From Kumtagia sp044326205 (GTDB lineage: Bacteria; Pseudomonadota; Alphaproteobacteria; Rhizobiales; Rhizobiaceae): 64,000 nucleotides of DNA. Positions 1-8,373 of this stretch are shown here, piece after piece. Position numbers and translations under genes: made by a program. The notes beneath the pieces are model-generated. The model made no database searches. It was not told the DNA's origin and was given only the letters and a program-made list of their open reading frames with translations. The stretch's first letter is position 1. Each line of letters begins with the position of its first letter. The stretch spans positions 1 to 64,000 of the forward strand of contig NZ_JBIRCY010000034.1 in the NCBI RefSeq assembly GCF_044326205.1, in the 5' to 3' direction.

Positions 1-95
1 GCCCGGGGGAGAGGATATGCGGCGGCGGCGATTGGCGCTCACCTTGCGGCCGGCTATCCTCTCCCCCGGGCAGGGGGAGAGGTGGCCCGAAGGGC
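1..95. repeat. GC-rich palindromic intergenic repeat at window edge
   Basis: Bases 1-16 and 56-71 are a perfect 16-bp inverted repeat with a 39-base loop. The right arm also forms a second hairpin, CCTCTCCCC (58-66) against GGGGAGAGG (74-82), and a small GGCCC/GGGCC hairpin follows at about 84-95. This is typical of the GC-rich palindromes found between rhizobial genes. An ATG on the minus strand at 149-147 overlaps the preceding stop codon and opens a frame through the repeat to the window edge, but its translation is proline/glycine-rich repeat sequence and does not look like a protein. The next gene of the Liv-type operon must lie beyond the edge. Confidence 0.6.
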
Positions 96-147
96 CGGTG
101 AGGGGGTGCTTTGTCGACAAAGAGATCAAGACCGCCGGTCTTCACCA

Positions 148-906
148 TCACGCGACCTCCTCGCCGAGATAGGCGGTGCGCACCTTTGGGTCGGAGCGGA
201 TTTTGGCAGGGCTGCCGATCGCCAGCGTGCTGCCGAGCCGCAAGACCTGGATGCGATGGCAGAGTTCGAAGACCAACGACATGCGGTGCTCGATGAACAG
301 TACGCCGCAGGCGAGTTTTGAGGTGGTGCCGTTGATGATGTCGCGCAGGTCCCGGCATTCCGCATCGTTCAATCCGGCCGCCGGCTCGTCCATCAGCAGG
401 AAGCGCGGGCGCATGGCGATGGCGCGTGCGATGCCGACGCGGCGCTCCTCGCCGAACGGCAAGGTGCCGACCTGCCGGTGCATTTTTGCGGTCAACGCCA
501 TCTCACCAAGAATCCGTTCCGCCTCGCCGCGAGCCTCGGTGCGGCTGAGGCCGATCGCCACGCCCCCCGCCTCGACATTTTCCAGCGCGGACAGGCCGGC
601 AAAAGGCAGCACACTCTGGAAGGTGCGCACCAGCCCGCGACGGCTGCGGATATGCGGCTTCCAGCCCTGCATGTCCTCGCCGTTCAGGTGGACGCTGCCC
701 CGCGTCGGTTCCTGGAAGCCGGTCAGAACGTTGATCAGCGTGGTCTTGCCGGCGCCGTTCGGGCCGATCAGGCCGAGAATCTCGCCGGGCTTCAGCACCA
801 AGCTTACGTCGTCGATCGCCCGCAGACCCTGGAAGTCGACGGTGACGTTGCGGACTTCGAGCGTCGGGCCGGCCCGATCGGGGCCGGCCGGCGGAACCAC
901 CGACAT
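148..906 (-). CDS. Branched-chain amino acid-type ABC transporter ATPase (LivG-like)
   Basis: This is a 252-residue ATPase of the LivG type, which powers import of amino acids, amides or urea-like solutes through LivH/LivM-type permeases. Walker A GPNGAGKT lies at about residues 48-55. Walker B with catalytic glutamate, LLMDEP, lies near 170-175. The C-terminal extension ending in AYLGEE is typical of LivG/LivF proteins. The signature motif is the divergent FGEERR near 151-156, which is not rare in this subfamily. It starts 17 bases after the binding-protein gene on the same strand, so the two are probably co-transcribed. The permease genes and LivF are not in the window and would lie beyond the left edge. 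The substrate cannot be read from the sequence. Confidence 0.88.
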   Translation of the reverse strand: MSVVPPAGPDRAGPTLEVRNVTVDFQGLRAIDDVSLVLKPGEILGLIGPNGAGKTTLINVLTGFQEPTRGSVHLNGEDMQGWKPHIRSRRGLVRTFQSVLPFAGLSALENVEAGGVAIGLSRTEARGEAERILGEMALTAKMHRQVGTLPFGEERRVGIARAIAMRPRFLLMDEPAAGLNDAECRDLRDIINGTTSKLACGVLFIEHRMSLVFELCHRIQVLRLGSTLAIGSPAKIRSDPKVRTAYLGEEVA

Positions 907-923
907 GGCGATGCCTGCCGAAG

Positions 924-2099
924 TTACTTCGGCATCTGCTCGGCGCGGATGACGCCGATGACATTGCCCGGCTTGCCGCCCTTCACCTCCAGCAGGATCA
1001 GGTCGCGCTGCATGTTGATGTGGGTTTCTTTGGTAAAACTCGTCGGGCCGGTGATCAGCGGCTCGTTGACGAAGGTCTCCAGCGTCTCGCGCACCTTGTC
1101 GGTGTCGAAGGTGCCGGCCTTGTCGACGGCCTTCGACCAGCCCTGGATGACGCTGTAGCCGGTCAGCGCATGCGAGGTGACGGGTGCTGCGCCGTATTTG
1201 GCCTTGAACTTGTCCATGAAGGCGGCGACTTCCGGGCGCGGGTCATTGCCGAAGACCGAGCCGTAGGTCACGAGATAGGCGTCGCTGAGGTTGGGCACGG
1301 CCTCCAGCCAGTAGTCGCCGTCCCAGGATTCCGAGAGCAGCAGCGGCTGGTTGACGCCGGCGGCGCGCAACTGGCGCATGGCGCTGGAGCCGCCGGGCGG
1401 GAAGGAGGCAAGCACCATGACGTCGGGCTGCTTCGGCAGCGCCTTGATGCGGGTGATCTGGCTGGCGATCTGCGGGTCCTCGCCGCCGAACGTGTCCTTG
1501 CCGAGCAGCCCATCGGCGCCGGCCAGTTCCTTCCACCGCCGCTCGAAGGCGTCGGCGAACGAGGCGTCGAAGGCGATGGTGGTGTCGAGCAGGATGTAGG
1601 CCGTCTTCCAGCCCTGCTTGTTGTAGGCCCACTCGGCGAGCGCCACGGCCTGGCCCGGCGAGCCGGTCGCCATGGTGAAGGCGTTGGGGCCGATGCCGGA
1701 AGGACCGAATTTGGGGTCGCCGGCGCAGGTGGAGAACGCGATCAGGTTGGCGCCGTCGGCGACCGAGGCGGCCGCGCCGCCGTAGTCGTAGTCGCAGGTC
1801 ACCACAACCATGCCGGCGCCCTGGTCGATGACGTTCTGCGCGGCGGTGGCGCCGTAGGCGATGTCCGACTTCGTGTCCGAATAGATGATCTTCAGCGGCC
1901 GGCCGAGCAGGCCGCCCTTGGCGTTGATTTCCTCGATGGCGATCTCCATCGCCTTCGCCGGGCCTTCGTCATAGGGCGCGATCGCGCCGCTCTGGGCGAT
2001 CGCCGCGCCGATCACGAAAGGCTCCTCGGCCTGCGCAGACGTTGCCATGCCGGCGGCAAGAAGCAGGCCACTCAATCCCAAAGTCCGATAGTTGATCAT
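924..2099 (-). CDS. Periplasmic binding protein of a Liv-type ABC transporter
   Basis: This 391-residue protein is a type I periplasmic binding protein of the leucine/isoleucine/valine-binding family. Residues 1-24 are a clear Sec signal peptide, with a hydrophobic core and an AQA cleavage site before EEPF. The mature part begins with the family pattern FVIGAAIAQSG, then GPAKAMEIAIEEINAKGG. A GGGGAA ribosome site precedes the ATG. It sits between a hydantoinase-B-like gene and a LivG-type ATPase in one minus-strand operon. The transported solute may therefore be a cyclic amide, hydantoin or related nitrogen compound degraded by the neighbour; that link is inference from position only. Confidence 0.88.
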   Translation of the reverse strand: MINYRTLGLSGLLLAAGMATSAQAEEPFVIGAAIAQSGAIAPYDEGPAKAMEIAIEEINAKGGLLGRPLKIIYSDTKSDIAYGATAAQNVIDQGAGMVVVTCDYDYGGAAASVADGANLIAFSTCAGDPKFGPSGIGPNAFTMATGSPGQAVALAEWAYNKQGWKTAYILLDTTIAFDASFADAFERRWKELAGADGLLGKDTFGGEDPQIASQITRIKALPKQPDVMVLASFPPGGSSAMRQLRAAGVNQPLLLSESWDGDYWLEAVPNLSDAYLVTYGSVFGNDPRPEVAAFMDKFKAKYGAAPVTSHALTGYSVIQGWSKAVDKAGTFDTDKVRETLETFVNEPLITGPTSFTKETHINMQRDLILLEVKGGKPGNVIGVIRAEQMPK

Positions 2100-2120
2100 G
2101 CCGTTCCCCTTTGTCGCTTT

Positions 2121-3932
2121 TTATGATCCTGGCAGTGATTGCGTCTGGCCGCGCAGGTTTTGGGTGGCGGCCAGATCCACTTCGTAGTCGACGCCATTGT
2201 CCTTGAGCCGGACCGCCACGCCGAACATTTCGGAGGCGGCGGCGATGCTCAGCCACTTGCGGTTGATGTCCTCGACAACACGTTCGAGATCGCGGCGCCG
2301 CGGATCGCCGTAACCGCCGCCAGCTGCCGAACGGTATCCGACCGACTCGCCGTCGGCGATCGAGCCGCTGAAGAAATCGGCCAGCCGCTCGACTGAGCCG
2401 TCGGCCTTGTGCCTCCATGTGCCGCAATGCGCGCCGGGCTGGCCGCCGAGCACGCCCTTGGCCGGAAAAGTGCCGCCGTCGCCGCAGACGTAAAGCGTCA
2501 TGCCGCCGGTGAGCGAGCGGTAGCTGCCCTGGACGGCGGGAGCGCCGTTCCATTGGCCGAAGCCCATCGAATCCTCGCGGATGCGGCGTTCCTCGACGAG
2601 GATCGGGTAGGTCGCCTCGTCGACCTCGACGGAATCGGTGACCATGATGCCGTTGCCGACCGAGCATTCGTAGGTCAGCCAGCCGTCATGGCCGTGATTG
2701 GCCGGCCCGCCGGACAGCGCCATCATCAATTGCGTGATGTATTCGACCGGCTGTTCGCGCCTTTTGTCGATGCCCGACACGACGCCGAGCGCCGCCGAAA
2801 AATTGCCGCCTCCCTCCGCCATGCCATAAGGCGCGCCCATCTCGGAGAAGGCGCACTGCACGGCGTTCGCCAGCCGCTCGTTGACGTTGCTTGTGGCGCA
2901 GGACGTGCCGATCGGATGGCTCGGCCGCCCGACCACGCAATTGTTGCGCAGCAGCGGCACGATACGGCTGGAACTGCCCTCATTGTGTGGCACGCCGGCG
3001 TCCAGATTGTAATAGACGCCGATGCGGCAGGAGGCGACCGCGCAGGCCTCGGTCAGATTAAGGCCGCCCGGTACGCAGTCCGGGTTGTCGCGCACGTCGA
3101 CGGTTATCAGGCCCTTCTTCGGATCGACGGTCACCTTGGCCTTGATCGGAATGCCCTCGTCGGCGACGCCCGCTACTGGGTCATGCCGGACCTCGTAGGT
3201 GTAGGTGCCGGCCGGCAGCATTTTTATCGCGGCGATGGCGCGGCGCTCGCCATAGTCCATCCACGCTTCGACGAAGGCGCGGATGGTTTCGATGCCGTAT
3301 TGCCCGACTAGTTCTTTCAGGCGCCGCTCGCCGGTGCGGCAGGCGCCGACCTGGGCGCGGTAGTCGCCGTACCAGATGTTGCTGACCCGGATCTTTTGCA
3401 GGCCGATGCGGATGATATCCGGCTTGTCCCGAAAATTCTCCTGGATGCGCACACAGGGAAAATGCACGCCTTCCTGGTAGATCGTCGCGGCGAAGGGAAG
3501 GTAGGTCGACGGCTCCGGCGCGCCGATGTCGGCATGGTGGGAGCGGGAGAGGGTCCAGAACAGCGGCACGCCGTCGAAGAAGACGGGCACGCTCAGCGTC
3601 AGGTCGGCATGGTGAGTGACGCCGTAGAACGGGCTGTTGTTCAGGAAGGCGTCGCCCTCCTTCACGTCGTCGAACAGTTCGGTGATCGGTTTTGTGGTCA
3701 GTTCAAGCGCGTTGACGTGGATCGGCAGCGCCTCCTCGACCGAGACCAACCGGTGGTCGTAGGTGAGGATGCCGCAGGACATGTCGCGCGCGTTCTTGAT
3801 GACCGACGAACGGCTGGCCTTCATGACCGTGTTGGTCATCTCGCGGATGATGGATTCGAAGCGGCTCGACAGGACCGCGAGCAGGACCGGATCGAAGCCC
3901 GCGACGTCCTTGCCTTTGCCCGACCGCTTCAT
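2121..3932 (-). CDS. Hydantoinase B / oxoprolinase family protein (HyuB)
   Basis: This 603-residue protein covers the full length of the hydantoinase-B family, the beta subunit of ATP-dependent N-methylhydantoinase, acetophenone carboxylase and 5-oxoprolinase-like enzymes. Recognisable stretches are the N-terminal FDPVLLAVLSSRFESIIREM, the central DAFLNNSPFYGVTHHADLTL, and the C-terminal GGGYGDPRRRD. The family usually works with an ATP-binding HyuA subunit, but no hyuA lies in the window on either side. HyuA may lie beyond the left edge. The gene leads the operon that continues with a Liv-type binding protein and ATPase, suggesting uptake and hydrolysis of the same cyclic amide. The exact substrate is unknown. 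Confidence 0.87.
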   Translation of the reverse strand: MKRSGKGKDVAGFDPVLLAVLSSRFESIIREMTNTVMKASRSSVIKNARDMSCGILTYDHRLVSVEEALPIHVNALELTTKPITELFDDVKEGDAFLNNSPFYGVTHHADLTLSVPVFFDGVPLFWTLSRSHHADIGAPEPSTYLPFAATIYQEGVHFPCVRIQENFRDKPDIIRIGLQKIRVSNIWYGDYRAQVGACRTGERRLKELVGQYGIETIRAFVEAWMDYGERRAIAAIKMLPAGTYTYEVRHDPVAGVADEGIPIKAKVTVDPKKGLITVDVRDNPDCVPGGLNLTEACAVASCRIGVYYNLDAGVPHNEGSSSRIVPLLRNNCVVGRPSHPIGTSCATSNVNERLANAVQCAFSEMGAPYGMAEGGGNFSAALGVVSGIDKRREQPVEYITQLMMALSGGPANHGHDGWLTYECSVGNGIMVTDSVEVDEATYPILVEERRIREDSMGFGQWNGAPAVQGSYRSLTGGMTLYVCGDGGTFPAKGVLGGQPGAHCGTWRHKADGSVERLADFFSGSIADGESVGYRSAAGGGYGDPRRRDLERVVEDINRKWLSIAAASEMFGVAVRLKDNGVDYEVDLAATQNLRGQTQSLPGS

Positions 3933-4124
3933 CGCCCCATCCGAAAAAGGAGTTTTGGCGACCGCCGCTTTCGGCCTTCGCCTATTCGGTCAGCACACCG
4001 TAAAATGAATATGAAGTCAATATCATTTTTCTGAGCAACTGAGGCGACAGTTGACGTCACCGAGCCAATCATCCACGGAGGACCTCGACGCCCGCCATAG
4101 GCGGACGCAGAACATTTCGGGGAG

Positions 4125-4730
4125 ATGCTTGTGAAAGCACTTGTTGTGATTTCTCATCCGGCTGCCGACAGTTTCAATCACGCTCTGGCGGAGGCGGTGC
4201 GAACGGCGTGGGTGTCCGCCGGGTGCGACGTCGTCTTTCGTGACCTTTATGCGGAAGGCTTTGATCCACTCCTGTCGGAGTCCGAGGCCCGCGGCATGCA
4301 GACTTCGGACGAAACGATTGCGGCGCATATCGCCGATCTTCGCGCTTGCGATTTGCTTGCCGTCATTCATCCAAATTGCTGGGGAGCGCCACCGGCGATG
4401 ATGAAGGGCTGGATCGATCGCGTATTCGCCGAGGAGGCCGCCTTCACATTCGCAAAGGGCGCGGACCAGGGAGACCAGCCAATCGGTCTGTTGAGAACGC
4501 GTGCAGCCTTGATTCTGAACACGGGCAACACGCCCCTTGAGCGGGAGAAAAATCACTTCGGCGATCCGCTGGATCAAATGTGGCGACGGTGCATTCTCGA
4601 GTTTTGCGGCGTGAAGCATGTGAGCCGTGCGCTCTTTGGCGTCGTCGCTACAAGTTCCCACGACGAACGACGAGCCTGGCTAGAGGAGGCCGGAAGGATG
4701 GCGCGGGATACAGCGAGATTGGCCTCGTAG
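4125..4730 (+). CDS. NAD(P)H dehydrogenase (quinone)-like flavodoxin-fold protein
   Basis: The 201-residue protein belongs to the flavodoxin-like NAD(P)H:quinone reductase family (DT-diaphorase, KefF, MdaB type), cytosolic FMN/FAD enzymes that reduce quinones in two-electron steps. The N-terminus KALVVISHPAADSFNHAL is the usual first strand and phosphate-binding turn. HPNCWGAPPAMMKGWIDRV (about 82-100) is the family's flavin-binding and dimer signature. GNTP near 134-137 marks the next flavin loop. An upstream GGGGAGATG-type site places the start at this ATG. It is divergent from the hyuB operon across 192 bases and is followed by an alkyltransferase gene on the same strand 139 bases on. The physiological substrate is not evident. 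Confidence 0.85.
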   Translation: MLVKALVVISHPAADSFNHALAEAVRTAWVSAGCDVVFRDLYAEGFDPLLSESEARGMQTSDETIAAHIADLRACDLLAVIHPNCWGAPPAMMKGWIDRVFAEEAAFTFAKGADQGDQPIGLLRTRAALILNTGNTPLEREKNHFGDPLDQMWRRCILEFCGVKHVSRALFGVVATSSHDERRAWLEEAGRMARDTARLAS

Positions 4731-4869
4731 CGGCAAGGCTCACCGAAGCAAGCAATGTCCGCAATCCGGTCGACACCGGAAACTCAAACCTCGATACGAG
4801 CAAGAATCGGGTTGAATTCCCGTCCCCGTTCTATGACATCCATGACAGAGCGAAACTGGAGGCCATGTC

Positions 4870-5451
4870 ATGGGCCACACGACACACAGGTACACCGTGT
4901 TCGAAACCGCCAACGGTTTCTGCGGCATCGCATGGACGGGCGAGGGCATCACCCGGTTCCAGTTGCCGACCCGGACGCCCGACGCAGCCGAGCGCATGAT
5001 GCTGCGCCGCCTGCCGGACGCCGAGAAGGCCGTGCCGACTCCGGAAATCGCCGAGGCAATCGATGCGGCCAAACGCTACTTCGCCGGCGAGGCGGTCGAT
5101 TTCTCCGGTATAAGGCTCGATCTCGGCGATCAGGAAGCGTTCTTCAAAAAAATCTACGATGCGCTCCGGCAGGTGGGCTGGGGGCATACGACGACCTACG
5201 GCACGCTGGCCAAGCAACTCGGCGCCGGGCCGGAAGCGGCGCGCGACGTCGGGCAGGCGATGGCGAAGAACCCGATACCCCTGATCATCCCCTGCCATAG
5301 GGTGCTCGCAGCCGGTGGCAAGGTGGGTGGTTTTTCCGCCCCGGGTGGCGCGACATCCAAGGTGCGGATGCTGGAACTGGAAGGTGTCCACATCGAGCAG
5401 GCGCAGCCGGCCAAATCCACGCCGAAGGCGCAGCAGTCGTTCGGGTTTTGA
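4870..5451 (+). CDS. Methylated-DNA-[protein]-cysteine S-methyltransferase homologue (Ogt/MGMT)
   Basis: This 193-residue protein is an O6-alkylguanine-DNA alkyltransferase homologue. It moves alkyl groups from O6-alkylguanine to its own cysteine in a suicide repair reaction. The active site IPCHRV has Cys142, and the recognition helix is represented by TTTYGTLAKQLGAGPEAAR (about 107-125). The N-terminal half is more divergent than in classical Ogt. The helix has GPEAARDVGQAMAKNP where the classical form is closer to KPxAxRAVxxAxAxNP. A short lysine/glutamine-rich tail follows the catalytic domain. A second, more canonical copy lies downstream in convergent orientation, so the two proteins probably differ in substrate or regulation. 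Confidence 0.88.
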   Translation: MGHTTHRYTVFETANGFCGIAWTGEGITRFQLPTRTPDAAERMMLRRLPDAEKAVPTPEIAEAIDAAKRYFAGEAVDFSGIRLDLGDQEAFFKKIYDALRQVGWGHTTTYGTLAKQLGAGPEAARDVGQAMAKNPIPLIIPCHRVLAAGGKVGGFSAPGGATSKVRMLELEGVHIEQAQPAKSTPKAQQSFGF

Positions 5452-5490
5452 TATCGCGAGTCCCTGACAGCGGTGCCGTCGCGTGACGGG

Positions 5491-6012
5491 TTATGCGGCG
5501 GCGTATCGCGCCTCGTGGTCGAGCAGCCAGCGCTTGCGCTCGATGCCGCCGGCATAGCCGGTGAGGTCGCCATTGGCGCCGACAAGGCGATGGCAAGGAA
5601 CGATGATGCTGAAGGGATTGGCGCCGTTGGCGTGGCCGACAGCGCGTGGCGCGGATGGCCTGCCAATAGTCATGGCAAGGCCGGAATAGGCGAGCGCCCG
5701 GCCTGGCGCGATCTTGCGCAGGGCCGTCCAGACCGATTGCTGGAACGGCGTGCCGCCGTAGTCGACTGGAATACCGTCGATCGCGCCGACGTCGCCGACA
5801 AAATAGGCCTTCAGGGCAGCTACCGTGGCGCCAGATATCCGGCCGTTCTCCAGTTGGTAGCTGCCTGCTCCCAGCCGCCGGTCGAGCAGGCGGCTCAGCC
5901 GTTCCTCGCAGTCGGCGAATTCCGCTGCCCGCAACGCGCCGTCGGGATCGGCTACGAGCAGCATGTCGCCGAGGGGCGTTGCCATGCGTTCGACGGTCAA
6001 TTGCAGTGTCAT
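5491..6012 (-). CDS. ogt: O6-methylguanine-DNA methyltransferase (Ogt type)
   Basis: This is a canonical 173-residue alkyltransferase with acceptor Cys140 in IVPCHRL. It also has the FQQSVWTALRKIAPGRALAY block (about 90-109) and the helix-turn-helix RPSAPRAVGHANGANP. I place the start at the ATG at 6012, eight bases after a GAGG site. A GTG at 6021 in the same frame overlaps the upstream stop codon and is an alternative. The gene follows directly behind a 2OG-Fe(II) oxygenase gene on the minus strand, so the two are probably translationally coupled. It converges on another alkyltransferase gene across 39 bases. Confidence 0.93.
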   Translation of the reverse strand: MTLQLTVERMATPLGDMLLVADPDGALRAAEFADCEERLSRLLDRRLGAGSYQLENGRISGATVAALKAYFVGDVGAIDGIPVDYGGTPFQQSVWTALRKIAPGRALAYSGLAMTIGRPSAPRAVGHANGANPFSIIVPCHRLVGANGDLTGYAGGIERKRWLLDHEARYAAA

Positions 6013-6017
6013 CGCGG

Positions 6018-6761
6018 TCACCTCGCGTCATGAAAGATGATGCCCAGCGTGTGGCGTCGGCCGGAACGCAGCCGGCTTACTCCATGCCGCAGATTGACGC
6101 GATAGTTGCCCTTGGTGCCCTGGACGGGCCGGTTATGGACGGCAAACGCCACCGCATCACCCTGCCTCAGCGGAACGACTTCCGCCCGGCTCTGCATGCG
6201 CGGCCGCTGCTCGGTCAGCACGAACTCGCCGCCGGTGAAGTCGCGGCCGGGTTCCGACAGCAGGATCGCAACCTGGATCGGGAAGGCCAGGTCGCCATAA
6301 AGGTCCTGATGCAAGGCGTTGAAGTCGCCGGGACCATATTGCAGCAGCAGCGGCGTCGGCCGCGTCTGGCCGGCAGCGTGGCAGATGCCCAGATAGTCCT
6401 GGTGTTCGGCGGGATAGCGGGTCTTGTCGCCCATGCGTTCGTTCCATTCATTGGCGGCGGGAGCGAGCCGCTGATAAAGCGCCGTCCTCAGCCCGTCCAG
6501 TAGGCCAGGGAGGGGATAGCGGAAGTAGCGGTACTCGCCCTTGCCGAAGCCGTGCCGGGCCATGACGACATGGCTGCGGAAATGCTCCTCATCCGGATAG
6601 AGCGCTGCGAATGTCTCGCATTCCTGGGGGCTCAGCAGTTTTTCGATCACGGCGCAGCCATGGGCGTCGAGGTCGCTTGCGAGCGCCTGCCAGTCATAGC
6701 GGGCGACGCGTTGCATGGTATCCGCGGGGGTGGGATTCGACATTCTTGTTTCGGCATTCAT
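6018..6761 (-). CDS. 2OG-Fe(II) oxygenase linked to alkylation repair
   Basis: The predicted product is a 247-residue Fe(II)/2-oxoglutarate-dependent oxygenase. The metal triad is visible as H151-x-D153 in ALHQDLYGD and distal H226 in VNLRHGVSR, with arginines after it that could bind 2-oxoglutarate. FTGGEF (about 175-180) is the usual strand before the core. The frame is open further upstream, but the ATG at 6761 has a GGAG site at the right distance and is chosen. Its stop abuts the start of ogt, giving a two-gene unit. Oxidative dealkylation in the manner of AlkB, or protection during alkylation stress, is an inference from the neighbour. The protein is not close to classical AlkB by motif spacing. 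Confidence 0.82.
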   Translation of the reverse strand: MNAETRMSNPTPADTMQRVARYDWQALASDLDAHGCAVIEKLLSPQECETFAALYPDEEHFRSHVVMARHGFGKGEYRYFRYPLPGLLDGLRTALYQRLAPAANEWNERMGDKTRYPAEHQDYLGICHAAGQTRPTPLLLQYGPGDFNALHQDLYGDLAFPIQVAILLSEPGRDFTGGEFVLTEQRPRMQSRAEVVPLRQGDAVAFAVHNRPVQGTKGNYRVNLRHGVSRLRSGRRHTLGIIFHDAR

Positions 6762-6986
6762 GAGAAATCTCCGTCCAGCGCAACCGTTCCCGGACATTGC
6801 CGCAGTGGGTGCTTCCGCCCAGAGGTAGTCACGACAGGCGGCACAGCGCCACCCGATTCCGGAATTCCGAAACGCAAGCACCGGTGGCGCTGCCGGCCGG
6901 TCTTTGCCGACCTATATGATGCTCGAAATGGAAGGCCGACGCGCCTGACGGCGTTGATTTGCTGCTACGACCAAACGGAGATCGTC

Positions 6987-7289
6987 ATGATCCGGTGCAT
7001 GTTCGTTGCCATCGCCGTCCTCCTGACCACGGAGGCGCAAGCGATCTCCCGGTTCTCGTCCGACCGTATGAGTTGTGCGCAGGTGCAGCAGAGGATCGTC
7101 AGCAACGGTGCGGCCATCGTGAGCTACACCTCGGCGCGGGGCAATCCGCTCTACGACCGCTTCGTTCGCAATGCCCAGTTCTGCCAGGGCGGCGAAGTCA
7201 CGGAAAGCGTTTCCATCAGGGCCGCCGATACGAAATCCTGTCCGGTCCTCCGCTGTCAGGAATATGAGTCGCAGTTCGATTTCCGGTAG
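6987..7289 (+). CDS. Small exported cysteine-containing protein of unknown function
   Basis: This is a 100-residue protein with a clear Sec signal peptide at residues 1-19 ending in AQA. The mature part has five cysteines (in SCAQV, QFCQGG, SCPVL and RCQEY), compatible with disulfides in the periplasm. Conserved-looking blocks are VSYTSARGNPLYDRFVRNAQFC and the C-terminal CPVLRCQEY. Small exported proteins of this pattern are common in rhizobia and have no assigned function. An ACGGAG ribosome site lies seven bases upstream of the ATG. It is monocistronic, divergent from the 2OG oxygenase and convergent with a LacI-type regulator. Codon use and composition match the surroundings. Confidence 0.72.
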   Translation: MIRCMFVAIAVLLTTEAQAISRFSSDRMSCAQVQQRIVSNGAAIVSYTSARGNPLYDRFVRNAQFCQGGEVTESVSIRAADTKSCPVLRCQEYESQFDFR

Positions 7290-7316
7290 GCGGCATCGCC
7301 GTCAGGTCCGTCGACT

Positions 7317-8336
7317 TCAATCCTCCGGGATATTCTCCCGGAAGATGATCTGGAGGCGGAACGGATGCGTCTGGCAGGCTGAGCCGGTGACTGCGCTGTA
7401 CAATATGTTGAGCGCCTCGCGCGCCTGGACGCGTGGGTTCTGGTCGATCACCGCGTCGATCGTGCCGTCCAGCAGCAGCGCCTTGTTGCCCTCGGTGGCG
7501 TCGTGGCCGATGAAGGTGACTTTTCCCGCCTTGCCGTGCTCGCGCAGCGCGCGGGCGATGCCCTGGTTGCCGGCGCCGATGTTGTAGATGCCCGCCAGAT
7601 CTTCATACTGATCGAGCAGCATGGTCGCCTCGCGATAGGCGCGCTCCCGGTCGTCGCCCATTTCGCGCAGCTCGACGATCTTGAGGTTGGGGAAATCCTC
7701 GGCCAGCACGTGGCGGAAACCCATCTCGCGCTCCTCGTGACCGCGATAGGAGAGCGAGCCGGCGAACAGCGCGACCTTCCTGTTGCCGCCCGTCCCCATG
7801 AACCGGCCCATCACGTAGCCGGCAAGCCGTCCGGCCGCCCGGTTGTCGATGCCGACATAGGCGGTGCGGGCAACGACGTGGATGTCGGAGGCCAGCGTGA
7901 CGATCTTCACGCCCCGCGCCTCAATCGATTGAATCGCGGCGCGAACGGAAGGGTGGTCGAGCGCGATGATGCCGACCCCGCGGATACTCGGGTCGAGGTC
8001 GCGCAAGGTCTTGGCGAGCGTGTCGGGGTTAAAACCCTCGATCGCCTGGATGGCGACGTCGAGTTCCGGGCGATGCGACGCCTGCAGTTCGATCTGGTTC
8101 TGCAGATTGGCGATGTAGGCGTTGGTTCCCTTGGGAAGCACGAAGAGCAGGCGGACACGTTCGATTATTGCGGACGGCTCCGGCTTGTGGTCCTCGATGT
8201 AGCCGAGCCGCTGCGCGGTCTCCAGTACGACCTCGCGCGTCCTGCCCTTCACGCCGGGGCGGTTGTTGAGCACGCGGTCCACCGTGGCGTTTGAAACGCC
8301 GGCTTCCCGGGCGATATCGGCGAGGGTCGAACGCAT
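7317..8336 (-). CDS. LacI-family transcriptional regulator
   Basis: This 339-residue LacI/GalR regulator has an N-terminal helix-turn-helix (TLADIAREAGVSNATVDRVLNNRPGV, about residues 4-29), a hinge, and a periplasmic-binding-protein-like sensor domain. VDRVLN in place of the usual VSRVLN is typical of the subgroup that controls sugar ABC operons in rhizobia. I use the ATG at 8336, which lies directly before the helix-turn-helix; a start 21 bases upstream is possible. It is the last gene of a leftward series headed by the binding protein at 14403-16016. It probably senses the imported sugar or a metabolite and represses the divergent promoters at about 16020-16400. Confidence 0.9.
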   Translation of the reverse strand: MRSTLADIAREAGVSNATVDRVLNNRPGVKGRTREVVLETAQRLGYIEDHKPEPSAIIERVRLLFVLPKGTNAYIANLQNQIELQASHRPELDVAIQAIEGFNPDTLAKTLRDLDPSIRGVGIIALDHPSVRAAIQSIEARGVKIVTLASDIHVVARTAYVGIDNRAAGRLAGYVMGRFMGTGGNRKVALFAGSLSYRGHEEREMGFRHVLAEDFPNLKIVELREMGDDRERAYREATMLLDQYEDLAGIYNIGAGNQGIARALREHGKAGKVTFIGHDATEGNKALLLDGTIDAVIDQNPRVQAREALNILYSAVTGSACQTHPFRLQIIFRENIPED

Positions 8337-8373
8337 TGGCGAGATTCCGAAGGCCACGAATCGATACAGATAG

